This document shows positions 52,664-61,583 of a stretch of DNA of 64,000 nucleotides, one piece after another. Both the position numbers and the translations under genes were made by a program. Each line of letters begins with the position of its first letter. The first letter of the stretch is position 1. The DNA comes from Bacteroidales bacterium (GTDB taxonomy: Bacteria > Bacteroidota > Bacteroidia > Bacteroidales > VadinHA17): positions 1-64,000 of the forward strand of contig JALHSP010000043.1 of assembly GCA_022865305.1 (NCBI GenBank), read 5' to 3'. The notes under the pieces were generated by a model that was not told where the DNA came from, made no database searches, and saw only the letters and a program-made list of their open reading frames with translations.

Positions 52664-54199
52664 ATGAATTTTAAAAGTAATCACAAAAGGACTTCTGTCA
52701 CCCGCAGGACAAAAGTCTGGTTTTTTATTCTGGGTATTTTAATCTGCCTTGTAATATTCATGTCCGGCAAAAAAGCCGTAACTTTCACTTCATCTGACAA
52801 ATATTGCATGTCTTGTCATATACATCCTTCATCAGATCAGAGCTGGAAATTATCAACTCATTATAATAACAAATCAGGAAATATTGTTCATTGCACGGAA
52901 TGTCATCTTCCTCCCGAAGGTCATGGGTATTTATTTGCAAAAGCCAGACACGGATTAAAAGATGCGTATGGTTACTTTTTAAGGGATAGTGCAAAAATAG
53001 ACTGGGGAAAGAAGAATCTTCTTGAAAATGCAAAAGGCTTTGTTTATGAAAAATCGTGTACTGAATGTCATCAGAACCTGTTCCCTGTTACACTGTCAGT
53101 TAACGGAGGCAATGCTCACCTGTTCTTTACAACCAGCAAAGATCCGCTTAATTGCATCAACTGCCATCTGAATGTCGGACATTATGATAAGAATGCGGTA
53201 TTACATGCCCACGATACAAATTTCGGAGTGAGTGTCACCTCTAAAGAGCCACCTTTTATTGAACCTGCAATAGTCACAAAATTTGAGGACTTTACAGATA
53301 TGATACCAGATACAAGGGTCTCCTTCAAGATGATAGCTTTACCCGGCGGCACATATAATATGGGAAGCCCCGATAACGAATCCCTGCGTGACCCTGATGA
53401 AGGTCCTGTAAGGGAGGTGAAAATCTCGCAATTCTGGATTGCCGAGACCGAAGTTACATGGGATGAATACATGGCTTTTTTCAGAGCAACAAGCTCCCAG
53501 GGAAGAACTGAAGGGCAGTTTGCAGGCAATAAAAATACAGATGCAATCAGCGGCGCTACTCCTCCATGGGGAGCTCCTGACCAGGGTTGGGGAAAAGGAT
53601 CGCGCCCGGCTATTACTTTGTCTTGGTATGCTGCAAATGTCTACTGCAAATGGTTATCTAAAGTGACTGGGAAGAAATATCGTCTGCCAACTGAGGCAGA
53701 ATGGGAATATGCCTGCAGGGGAGGGACACAGACACCTTATTTCTTTGAAGGCGATCCTAAGAAATTTACTTCACATGGATTTCTTAAGAAGCTTTTTGGA
53801 CCGGATACTGCCAATATAGCATCAAGAGTTGTATATAACGGAAACAGTGCATCAAAAACAGAAGAGCCTTCTTTTGTGCGGGGGAATCCATTTGGCTTAA
53901 AAAATATGTCCGGAAATGTTGCTGAGTTCTGCTCCGATTTCTATTCCGCCGACTTTTATAAAGCTGACTCAACCGGAATAAATCCGAAAGGACCTGAAAA
54001 AGGAGAGGAGCATGTCATTCGTGGAGGCTCATTTAAAAGTGATGCAAAAGATGTCAGGAGCGCTTCCCGAGATTTTACAAAGACAAAAGCCTGGCTGGCT
54101 ACTGACCCTCAGATGCCAAAAAGCAAATGGTGGTATTCCGATTGTATAGATGTGGGATTCAGGGTTGTATGTGAACCGGATAGCGCTGTTGAGGAGTAG
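52664..54199 (+). CDS. Tetraheme NapC/NrfH-like cytochrome fused to FGE/SUMF1 domain
   Basis: Membrane-anchored fusion. One anchor (about 17-34, VWFFILGILICLVIFMSG) is followed by a cytochrome domain with four CxxCH motifs (C48 CMSCH, C77 CTECH, C132 CTECH, C164 CINCH) as in NapC/NrfH quinol dehydrogenases. From about 217 a formylglycine-generating-enzyme-like domain follows (LPGGTYNMGSPDNES, PAITLSWYAANVYCKWLSK, YRLPTEAEWEYACRGG, NMSGNVAEFCSDFY, VIRGGSF, GFRVV). A role in passing electrons from quinol to, or maturing, a periplasmic enzyme is suggested. It begins a set with two Tat-type Gfo/Idh/MocA proteins and a ThuA-like lipoprotein. A near-consensus promoter (TTG 52608, TAACTTTA 52629) precedes it. 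Confidence 0.87.
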   Translation: MNFKSNHKRTSVTRRTKVWFFILGILICLVIFMSGKKAVTFTSSDKYCMSCHIHPSSDQSWKLSTHYNNKSGNIVHCTECHLPPEGHGYLFAKARHGLKDAYGYFLRDSAKIDWGKKNLLENAKGFVYEKSCTECHQNLFPVTLSVNGGNAHLFFTTSKDPLNCINCHLNVGHYDKNAVLHAHDTNFGVSVTSKEPPFIEPAIVTKFEDFTDMIPDTRVSFKMIALPGGTYNMGSPDNESLRDPDEGPVREVKISQFWIAETEVTWDEYMAFFRATSSQGRTEGQFAGNKNTDAISGATPPWGAPDQGWGKGSRPAITLSWYAANVYCKWLSKVTGKKYRLPTEAEWEYACRGGTQTPYFFEGDPKKFTSHGFLKKLFGPDTANIASRVVYNGNSASKTEEPSFVRGNPFGLKNMSGNVAEFCSDFYSADFYKADSTGINPKGPEKGEEHVIRGGSFKSDAKDVRSASRDFTKTKAWLATDPQMPKSKWWYSDCIDVGFRVVCEPDSAVEE

Positions 54200-54246
54200 G
54201 ATTGAAAGGTTGAAAGAGTTGAATGGGTTGAAGAAGGTTGAAAACG
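54200..54246. repeat. Iterated gttgaa spacer
   Basis: The word gttgaa with a one- to three-base linker is repeated five or so times between the cytochrome stop and the next gene. Confidence 0.5.
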
Positions 54247-54264
54247 AGTGCAAAATATTGAAAA

Positions 54265-55644
54265 ATGGAGAATATAAACAGAAGAAAATTCATTGGAAAG
54301 ACAGCCCTTGCGGGTATCGGAATTGCCGGAGCAGGAGCAATTATCTCAGCATGTAAAAGAAAAGTTGATGATAGGGAACTAAAATTGCCGCCTGTTCTGA
54401 AAGGTGCTCCTGATGGGAAAAAGCTCAGAGCCGGACTTGTTGGCGCAGGAGACAGGGGTACGGGTGCGGCTATAAATTTTTTAAGCGCCGGAAGGAGTCC
54501 AGGAGGGCTCGAAATCATCGGACTTGCCGATCTGTTTCAGGACAAGATAGATACCTGCCGTGAAAGGTTCACCTCATTTAATCTGCCCATCCCTGCCGAA
54601 AACTGCTTTACAGGATTTGATGGTTACAGGAAGCTGATGGCCCTTCCCGACCTTGATGTTGTGATATTGGCCACTCCGCCACAATTCAGGCCTGACCACT
54701 TTCTGGAAGCTGTCAAAACCAATAAACATGTGTTCATGGAAAAACCTGTTGCAGTGGATCCTGTCGGCATCCGTTCAATAATAACTTCTGCAAAAAAGGC
54801 CGAAGCTATTGGTTTGAACGTTGTTACCGGAACACAGCGCCGCCACCAGGAAGATTATATTGAAACCTATAAGCAAGTTATGAACGGCGCTATCGGGACA
54901 ATAACTTCCGCAAAAGCATTCTGGAATCAGAATCATGTCTGGTTCAGAGAACGTGAACCGGGATGGAATGATATGGAATATATGATCCGTAACTGGAATA
55001 ATTTCTGCTGGCTTTGTGGCGATCATATACTTGATACCCATGTGCACAATATTGATGTGATCAACTGGTTCATGGGCAAACATCCTGAAAGAGCCATCGG
55101 TTACGGCGGCAGGGCCAGGAGAGTTACAGGTGACCAGTATGATTATTTCAGTATCGATTTTGATTATGGGAATGGTGTGAGTTCTCATAGCATGTGCCGC
55201 CAGATAGACAGCTGTGCAAACGGAACAGGTGAATTGATAATGGGAACAGAAGGTTATACCAACTGCCAGAATAAGATCTGGGATCTTAAAGGAAATTTAA
55301 AGTGGCAGTTTGAATATCCGAAGGATGAAAACGGCAATTCAATGGAGACAACTCTGATTCCTCCCTATGTTCAGGAACATATGCATCTCGTATATGCAAT
55401 AAGAACAGGCAATTACGTAAATGAGGCCGAACAGACAGCTGTCTCAACGCTTACTGCCATAATGGGAAGGACGGCCGCATATACCGGCCGGGCTATAACA
55501 TGGGACGAAATCTTCAAATCGGATATGGACCTTGGTCCTTCAAAAATCGAATTTGGTCCTGTTAATATGGTTTTTGAAACCCCGGTCCCGGGAACACCTG
55601 TAATCAGTTCAGTAACACCTTCATATAAAGGACAAATAATTTAA
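54265..55644 (+). CDS. Tat-exported Gfo/Idh/MocA-family oxidoreductase
   Basis: A 459-residue NAD(P)-type oxidoreductase of the Gfo/Idh/MocA family carrying an export signal: RRKFIGK (twin arginine at 6-7) and a hydrophobic stretch ending IISACK, with a lipobox-like Cys30. The Rossmann start is LRAGLVGAGDRGTGAAINFL (about 53-72), the catalytic region HVFMEKPVAVDP, and CWLCGDHILDTHVHNIDVINW carries the catalytic acidic and histidine residues. Exported members keep their cofactor tightly bound, as in glucose-fructose oxidoreductase. Six bp separate it from the next gene. A sugar or inositol-like substrate is expected but unknown. Confidence 0.9.
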   Translation: MENINRRKFIGKTALAGIGIAGAGAIISACKRKVDDRELKLPPVLKGAPDGKKLRAGLVGAGDRGTGAAINFLSAGRSPGGLEIIGLADLFQDKIDTCRERFTSFNLPIPAENCFTGFDGYRKLMALPDLDVVILATPPQFRPDHFLEAVKTNKHVFMEKPVAVDPVGIRSIITSAKKAEAIGLNVVTGTQRRHQEDYIETYKQVMNGAIGTITSAKAFWNQNHVWFREREPGWNDMEYMIRNWNNFCWLCGDHILDTHVHNIDVINWFMGKHPERAIGYGGRARRVTGDQYDYFSIDFDYGNGVSSHSMCRQIDSCANGTGELIMGTEGYTNCQNKIWDLKGNLKWQFEYPKDENGNSMETTLIPPYVQEHMHLVYAIRTGNYVNEAEQTAVSTLTAIMGRTAAYTGRAITWDEIFKSDMDLGPSKIEFGPVNMVFETPVPGTPVISSVTPSYKGQII

Positions 55645-55650
55645 ACTGTC

Positions 55651-56964
55651 ATGTCAAAAAGTACATCAAGAAGAGATTTTGTTAAACGTTCTGCTGCAGC
55701 AGCAGCAGGGATTTTTGTGGTTCCCCACATTATTCCGTCTTCTGCACTTGGAATGGGGAACAGAACTGCTCCTGGCGACCGGGTTGTTATCGGAGCAATT
55801 GGCACCGGTTCGCAGGGAATGTCCAATATGCGAGATTTTCTGCAACTTAAGGATGCTGTTCAGTTTGTTGCTGTCTGCGATGTGGATTCAATTCGTCTAG
55901 CTAAGGCAAAAGAAACAGTTGATGCTGCGAATAAAAACACTGACTGCCGGACCTATGAGGATTTCCGTGAATTTCTTGAAAAAGAAAAACTCGATGCAGT
56001 TTCAATAGCGTTGCCTGACCACTGGCATGGGATTATTTATACTGAGGCAGTAAATAAAAAGCTCAACGTATATGGAGAAAAGCCAATATGCCGTACCATA
56101 AAAGACGGCCAGACGATTGTCGCTGCTGTGAAGAAGAACAACATTATATGGCAGACAGGAAGCTGGCAGCGTTCTTTACCTAATTTTCACAAAGGTGCGG
56201 AGCTTGCCATAAACGGACGGGCAGGTAAAATAAAATACATCGAAGTGGGATTACCCGATGGTGGAAGGGGTATCGGAACCCCTCCTGTAAAGGAAATCCC
56301 TCCTGAGCTGAACTGGGAAATGTGGCTTGGGCCGGCTCCCGAAGTTCCCTATCGCGGAGTGTCGCACTGGGACTGGCGCTGGATACTAGACTATTCCGGA
56401 GGTCAGCTGACTGACTGGGCAGGTCATCATATTGATATCGCCAACTGGGGTGCAGGACTGGAACATACGGGTCCAGTGGAGGTATCAGGCACAGGAGTTT
56501 ACCCGGCTGAAGGGATCTATAATGTGTCCGTTGAATATGATTTCCTTTGCAGGTATGCTAATGGAATCGAGATGAGAGTAGCCAATGCTTCCAGGTTGAA
56601 GCTCGGCATGGGAACTACATGGTATGGCGATAAAGGATGGATACATACCGACAGAGGAAACAGACTCTCTGCTTCCGATCCGAAAATTCTTGAGGAGGTG
56701 ATAGGTGAAAATGAAATACACCTTTATAAAAGTGAAGACCACTGGCAGAATTTCATTGATTGTGTACGTTCAGGAAATCAGACAATTGCTCCTGTGGATG
56801 TAGCATACCGGGCAATTTCAGTCGCACTTCTGGGAGAAATTGCAATGACAACCGGGCAGACTATTTACTGGGATCCTGAACAGGAAGAAATAACCGGCAA
56901 TCCACGGGCAAGCCGCCTGTTAAGCAGACCATACCGCCAGCCATGGACATTACCAACCGTATAA
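55651..56964 (+). CDS. Second Tat-exported Gfo/Idh/MocA-family oxidoreductase
   Basis: A 437-residue member of the same family with its own twin-arginine signal (SRRDFVKRSAAAAAGIFVVP). VVIGAIGTGSQGMSNMRDFL starts the nucleotide-binding domain, followed by LNVYGEKPICRT (Lys-Pro of the active site) and LTDWAGHHIDIANWG. NRLSASDPK and the C-terminal RSGNQTIAPVDVAYRAISVALLGEIAMTTG are typical of secreted Bacteroidota/Planctomycetota members. It overlaps neither neighbour but lies 6 and 10 bp from them, indicating an operon. Two paralogous oxidoreductases in series may work on successive positions or epimers of one sugar. Confidence 0.9.
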   Translation: MSKSTSRRDFVKRSAAAAAGIFVVPHIIPSSALGMGNRTAPGDRVVIGAIGTGSQGMSNMRDFLQLKDAVQFVAVCDVDSIRLAKAKETVDAANKNTDCRTYEDFREFLEKEKLDAVSIALPDHWHGIIYTEAVNKKLNVYGEKPICRTIKDGQTIVAAVKKNNIIWQTGSWQRSLPNFHKGAELAINGRAGKIKYIEVGLPDGGRGIGTPPVKEIPPELNWEMWLGPAPEVPYRGVSHWDWRWILDYSGGQLTDWAGHHIDIANWGAGLEHTGPVEVSGTGVYPAEGIYNVSVEYDFLCRYANGIEMRVANASRLKLGMGTTWYGDKGWIHTDRGNRLSASDPKILEEVIGENEIHLYKSEDHWQNFIDCVRSGNQTIAPVDVAYRAISVALLGEIAMTTGQTIYWDPEQEEITGNPRASRLLSRPYRQPWTLPTV

Positions 56965-56974
56965 ATGTAAAGAC

Positions 56975-58186
56975 ATGAAAAAGCAATATCTGATTATTCT
57001 TTTAGCAGTATTTCTGATAGCATTCTTTCCTTCCTGCAAGAAAGGAACAGTATATAAAACATTGATAATCACAGGTCAGAGTGAACATAACTGGAAAGCA
57101 AGCTCACCTGTTCTGAAACAGATACTCGATGGAACCGGTATGTTCTCTTCCGAGATACTGATCACCCCTGAAAAAGGCGGTGATATGGCAAGCTTTAATC
57201 CGGATTTTTCTAAATATAAACTGGTTGTTCTTGACTACAGCGGCGATTCATGGTCCGAAAAGACTAACAAGGAATTCGTGGAGTATGTAAGAAACGGGGG
57301 AGGAGTGGTTATCTACCATGGTTCAAGTATTTCATTTCCTGACTGGAAAGAATACAACGAAATGACCGGGCTGGGTGGTTGGCGGGATCGTAATGAAAAA
57401 GACGGTCCTTATGTCTATTACAGAAGAAATGAACTTGTAATAGACACTACAGCTGGGATTGCAGGTTCTCATGGCGAGAGACATGATTTTGAAGTGAGAA
57501 CCCGAATTACTGACCACCCCATAACCAGTGGTTTACCTGGCAGGTGGATGCATGGCAGTGATGAACTATACCAGCAGCTTCGCGGGCCGGCTAAAAACAT
57601 GCAGGTACTTGCAACTGCTTTTGCAGATACAGCCTTTGATGGTACAGGCAGGGATGAACCGGCACTGATGGTTATAAATTATGGGAACGGGAGGATATTC
57701 CATACCACATTGGGACATGCGGATGAGGGTGGTGGTCCTGCAATGCAATGTGTTGGCTTTATAGTCACTTTGCTGAGAGGTGCTGAGTGGGCAACTATGG
57801 GTTCCGTAACACAGGAGGTTCCGTTTGATTTTCCAACAGCAGCAGGTGTCGTCCTGCGACCGGATTTCAAAGAGATAAATTTTGAAGAGGCTTTCGGGAA
57901 TATTGGCAGCTACGATATTCAAAAGAGTACAAAATATTTTACCTGGCTGCAGAGCCAGATCCGTAAAGCAGCAGGAGATGAAAAAGCTCTTTTAAAGCTG
58001 GAAAAGAAAATGGTAAATATCCTGACAGACAAAGAGGCTTCGGTGGATGCAAAGAAACTTCTGCTTCGCGAGATTAGCTGGATGGGAACAGAATACAGCA
58101 TTCCTGCGATAAAAGGTCTTGCAGATGTTACAGAACTGAAAGATGATGTTGAATTTGCATTGACACGTTTACAAGTTGTTAAATAA
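56975..58186 (+). CDS. ThuA-like lipoprotein
   Basis: A 403-residue lipoprotein of the ThuA (trehalose utilisation) family. The signal ends at a lipobox FFPSCKK (Cys at about 21). The ThuA domain (about 30-265) is glutamine-amidotransferase-like with YKLVVLDYSGDSW, GGGVVIYHGSSISFPDW, the HDFEVRTRITDHPI motif and GRIFHTTLGHADEGGGPAMQ. A helical C-terminal part of about 130 residues follows. Proteins of this family co-occur with Gfo/Idh/MocA oxidoreductases and have been proposed to act on 3-keto sugars. As last gene of this set it supports a keto-sugar pathway. Confidence 0.87.
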   Translation: MKKQYLIILLAVFLIAFFPSCKKGTVYKTLIITGQSEHNWKASSPVLKQILDGTGMFSSEILITPEKGGDMASFNPDFSKYKLVVLDYSGDSWSEKTNKEFVEYVRNGGGVVIYHGSSISFPDWKEYNEMTGLGGWRDRNEKDGPYVYYRRNELVIDTTAGIAGSHGERHDFEVRTRITDHPITSGLPGRWMHGSDELYQQLRGPAKNMQVLATAFADTAFDGTGRDEPALMVINYGNGRIFHTTLGHADEGGGPAMQCVGFIVTLLRGAEWATMGSVTQEVPFDFPTAAGVVLRPDFKEINFEEAFGNIGSYDIQKSTKYFTWLQSQIRKAAGDEKALLKLEKKMVNILTDKEASVDAKKLLLREISWMGTEYSIPAIKGLADVTELKDDVEFALTRLQVVK

Positions 58187-58262
58187 TAATCCTTTGTGCT
58201 CTTAGTGTGAACTTAGTGTCCGAGCACCAAGGTTAACACAAAGGAACACAAAGGATAATACA
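58187..58262. repeat. Iterated aacacaaagg spacer
   Basis: The segment contains ctttgtgctcttagtgt on the left and aacacaaaggaacacaaagg on the right, which can pair, so it is both iterated and palindromic. It separates the ThuA-like gene from the glycosyltransferase gene. Confidence 0.5.
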
Positions 58263-58268
58263 ATAATT

Positions 58269-59198
58269 ATGTTTTCATTGGTTATCCCCATATTCAATGA
58301 AGAGAAGCTGGTTGATGAGCTGGTAAAACGGACGTTAACATCTGTTGAATCATTTACATCGGATTATGAGCTGATCTTTGTTGATGACGGAAGTACAGAT
58401 CAGAGCCTTGAAAAGATTCTTTCGTGGCAGAAAACAAACAGGAGGATAAAAATATTATCACTTTCGAAAAACTTCGGACATCAGGCTGCCTACACTGCAG
58501 GACTTGAATATGCCATGGGAGATATTGTAGCAATGATGGATGGAGACCTTCAGGATCCGCCGGAACTGCTCGCTGAAATGTACCGGAAAATTATTGAGGA
58601 AAACTATGATATAGTCAGCGGAAAAAAAACAGGAAGAAAAGGACATACAGGACGCAATCTTTTTGCTGTGCTTTTCCACCTACTCTTTAAAAGTATCGTC
58701 GATATAAAGAACATGGAAAATTATGGCAACTATTCAGTGATGAAAAGAATCGCCGTTAATGCGCTGCTGTCGATGAAAGAAAAAGTACGTTATTTGCCAG
58801 GTCTGAGGACTTTTATAGGCTTTAAGCAGGGGTATGTGGAATATATAAGGGATGACCGCTTCAGGGGAAAGCCCAAAATGAGTTTGAGACAATTATTTAT
58901 CCTTGCTGCAGATGCTATTTTCTCATTTTCAAGATTTCCTGTCCGTTTATGTCTTATACTGGGGACGATCGGAACCCTGGTTTTCCTGGGTGCCGGTATA
59001 TATGTTCTGGTTGCCAAAGCTGCAGGAATTGCAGTTCCGGGCTGGTCATCCACGTTATTAAGCATCTATTTTCTGGGTTCAATCCAGCTCGTCTTCATGG
59101 GAATAATAGGCGAATATATCTACAGAAATTATAAGGAATCACAAAACCGTCCGGTTTATTTTGTAAAGAAGTACTATGACGGAAGTTCAGAAAAATGA
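58269..59198 (+). CDS. GT2 polyprenyl-phosphate sugar transferase (GtrB/ArnC-like)
   Basis: A 309-residue inner-membrane glycosyltransferase that should transfer a sugar from a nucleotide to polyprenyl phosphate. The catalytic GT-A domain has FSLVIPIFNEEKLVDELV, LIFVDDGSTDQSL and AMMDGDLQDPPELLAEM (metal-binding DxD), and the two C-terminal helices (about 222-250 and 258-284) of the family are present. It overlaps by 4 bp (ATGA) with a multi-membrane glycosyltransferase gene, which would use the lipid-linked sugar outside. Confidence 0.92.
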   Translation: MFSLVIPIFNEEKLVDELVKRTLTSVESFTSDYELIFVDDGSTDQSLEKILSWQKTNRRIKILSLSKNFGHQAAYTAGLEYAMGDIVAMMDGDLQDPPELLAEMYRKIIEENYDIVSGKKTGRKGHTGRNLFAVLFHLLFKSIVDIKNMENYGNYSVMKRIAVNALLSMKEKVRYLPGLRTFIGFKQGYVEYIRDDRFRGKPKMSLRQLFILAADAIFSFSRFPVRLCLILGTIGTLVFLGAGIYVLVAKAAGIAVPGWSSTLLSIYFLGSIQLVFMGIIGEYIYRNYKESQNRPVYFVKKYYDGSSEK

Positions 59199-61264
59199 TG
59201 AAAGAGAAAAGGTTAAAATATTTCTTTTTTACCGGTTCTGCTTTTTTTCTTTTTGTGATGGTTTTTCTTAGCAGGAATGCCGGTATTTCTTGCGACGAAG
59301 TTCTTCATTATCAGCATTCTGTATCGGTCTGTAATTACTTTGCTTCTCATGGACAGGATCAGTCTGCCCTTAACACACCCGTCACTCACCTGAAGTACTA
59401 TGGGCAATCTTGTGATAATATTGTAACCATCATTTCAAATTTACTGGGGATTGACAATATTTACGGATTTCGTCATATAATGAGCTCCATAGCCGGATGG
59501 CTTACCATTTTTGTTACAGCCCTTTTTGCTATCTGGCTGTCCGGCTACAGGACCGGAATACTCGTTCTGTTTCTTTTTGCCATCTCACCCACATTCATGG
59601 GGCATGCTCAGAATAACCTGAAAGATATACCTTTTGCCCTTGGTTATATTTTAAGTGTATTTTTTACACTTAAAATTTTTTCTTCAGAAAAGAAAACCTC
59701 GTTTTCTGATATATTATTATTGATATTAAGCATAGCCTTTGCACTAAGTATCCGGACAGTAGGGTTGTTGCTTATATGTTACCTGTTCATATTCTTTCTC
59801 ATCATCCTTGCTAAAAATTACATAAAAGATGGAAGACCTGACTTCAATGAAAATGGTAAAAGGCTGATATTTATTATATTAATTGCGTGTGCAGCATATT
59901 TTCTAAGTATTTTGCTATGGCCTTTTGCATTACAGTCACCTTTTAAAAATGTCATTGGATCGTATCGTGTAATGGCTCATTTCCCTGATACATTCAGGCA
60001 GATATTCGAAGGAAAATTCGAATGGTCGGATTTTATGCCCTGGTATTATCTGCCTAAGTCGATGGCAATTACAATCCCTGTTATCATTTTTACAGGTTTT
60101 TTCATATGCATGCTCTTTACGAAAAAAATATTTGATTCAGGGAAAGCTTTGATTTATGGAATTATAATCTTCACAATTCTGTTTCCTGTTTTCTTTGCCA
60201 TAATTATTAAATCGAACATTTACAGTTCCTGGCGTCAGTTCCTTTTTGTATATCCGGGAATAATCCTTTTAGCGGCAACTGGCTTTAGTTTTTTATTTGA
60301 TTTCATGAAAAGCCGGATTTCCAGGTGGATTCTTTTTGCAGTGCTGTTCATGCTTTCAATACATCCGGTCAGTTTTATGAACCATAATCGCTCTTATTAT
60401 TATTTGTATTATAACCAGTTAGTTAAGGGATTAAATGGTGCTTATGGCAATTATGAGACTGATTATTATTATTTAAGTCAGACAGAAGCATCAGAATGGC
60501 TGATCAATTACCTTAAAGACAAGAGTATTACAACTCCTTTAAAAGTTAAGGCAACCTATCCTGTTCAATGGCAGTTCAGGAATCATCCCTTAATAGAGAC
60601 ATCATATTTCAGGTTTGAAGAGAGGAGTCAGTCTGACTGGGATTATGCAATTGTTGCCAACAGGTACATTCCCCTCTTCAAGCTCAAGAATAATTTATGG
60701 CCGCCTGAAAACGCCATACATGTCATTTACACTGAAGATGTACCGATATGTGCTGTGCTTGAGCGGAAGACGAAAACAGATTATTATGGTTTTAAAGCTC
60801 TGGAGGAGGGAAATGTTCAGGAAGCAATAAAGTGCTTTGATGCTGCTCTTAAAATTAATAGTAAGGATGAAATGATTTTTTATAATTTTGCACGGGCATT
60901 ATATGATGACGGGCAGCATGAGAAAGCAGATTCTGTCCTGAAAAAAGGTCTGGAATTAAATCCGGATTTTGAGCCAATATTAATGTATCTCGGAAATATT
61001 GCCAAAGTACAAAAGAGGACAGATGCCGCTATACTGTATTATGAGAAACTGATAAGTGTGAACAGGAAGTATTTTGAAGCGTATGTTGAATTAGCGGGAC
61101 TGCTGGCTGAAAGTGATCTGCAAAAAGCCCGGGGATTATTGAGGGCATGTCTGACTATCAACCCGAAGTATAAACCTGCGATTACAGGACTGGCAGACTC
61201 CTACAGGAAAACTGATCCCGATGTTGCAGAAAAATATGATAAACTTGCAGAAACTATCAAATAA
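59195..61264 (+). CDS. GT39-like membrane glycosyltransferase with TPR tail
   Basis: A 689-residue integral membrane protein with about ten hydrophobic segments up to residue 400, resembling GT39/PMT-type transferases that use polyprenyl-linked sugars. An early acidic loop (NAGISCDEVLHYQHS, with D-E near residue 31) is where the catalytic Asp lies in that superfamily, and FLFAISPTFMGHAQNNLKDIPFALGY is also typical. From about 530 to 689 it changes to TPR repeats (ALEEGNVQEAIKCFDAALKI, ALYDDGQHEKADSVLKKGLE and two more). It is translated together with the GT2 gene upstream. The acceptor may be a protein or surface glycan. Confidence 0.8.
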   Translation: MMKEKRLKYFFFTGSAFFLFVMVFLSRNAGISCDEVLHYQHSVSVCNYFASHGQDQSALNTPVTHLKYYGQSCDNIVTIISNLLGIDNIYGFRHIMSSIAGWLTIFVTALFAIWLSGYRTGILVLFLFAISPTFMGHAQNNLKDIPFALGYILSVFFTLKIFSSEKKTSFSDILLLILSIAFALSIRTVGLLLICYLFIFFLIILAKNYIKDGRPDFNENGKRLIFIILIACAAYFLSILLWPFALQSPFKNVIGSYRVMAHFPDTFRQIFEGKFEWSDFMPWYYLPKSMAITIPVIIFTGFFICMLFTKKIFDSGKALIYGIIIFTILFPVFFAIIIKSNIYSSWRQFLFVYPGIILLAATGFSFLFDFMKSRISRWILFAVLFMLSIHPVSFMNHNRSYYYLYYNQLVKGLNGAYGNYETDYYYLSQTEASEWLINYLKDKSITTPLKVKATYPVQWQFRNHPLIETSYFRFEERSQSDWDYAIVANRYIPLFKLKNNLWPPENAIHVIYTEDVPICAVLERKTKTDYYGFKALEEGNVQEAIKCFDAALKINSKDEMIFYNFARALYDDGQHEKADSVLKKGLELNPDFEPILMYLGNIAKVQKRTDAAILYYEKLISVNRKYFEAYVELAGLLAESDLQKARGLLRACLTINPKYKPAITGLADSYRKTDPDVAEKYDKLAETIK

Positions 61265-61282
61265 TGATAAAATAATTTCAAA

Positions 61283-61555
61283 ATGAAAAAAACGATCTTA
61301 ATTCTCTCATTCTCTGTAATTATTGCTGTCAGCGGATTAATCCCGTCATTAGCACAGGAACAGCCAAAGCCGCAGAAGGATACTGTAAATATGGACACAG
61401 ATGCAAAACCGACTTTTTATTACCCGATTGAGGATGAGAAAACAAACGGAGATAAAGGAACAGGTAAAAACTCAACAGGATTAATAGCAATCATCGTTGG
61501 AGCCGTTGTGGCAGTTGGTGCTGCAGGATTCTTTCTTCTGAAGAAAAAGAAATAG
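61283..61555 (+). CDS. Small exported protein with C-terminal anchor
   Basis: A 90-residue protein with no recognised family. A signal peptide (TILILSFSVIIAVSGLIPSLAQE) precedes a short polar region (about 25-62), and then a transmembrane segment (GLIAIIVGAVVAVGAAGFFLL) capped by four lysines ends the protein. This layout recalls small sortase-like or single-span membrane proteins. It follows the glycosyltransferase by 18 bp and may be its accessory or substrate, which is only a guess. Confidence 0.6.
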   Translation: MKKTILILSFSVIIAVSGLIPSLAQEQPKPQKDTVNMDTDAKPTFYYPIEDEKTNGDKGTGKNSTGLIAIIVGAVVAVGAAGFFLLKKKK

Positions 61556-61583
61556 CCGGATCGACGGATTCATGATTTGATAT

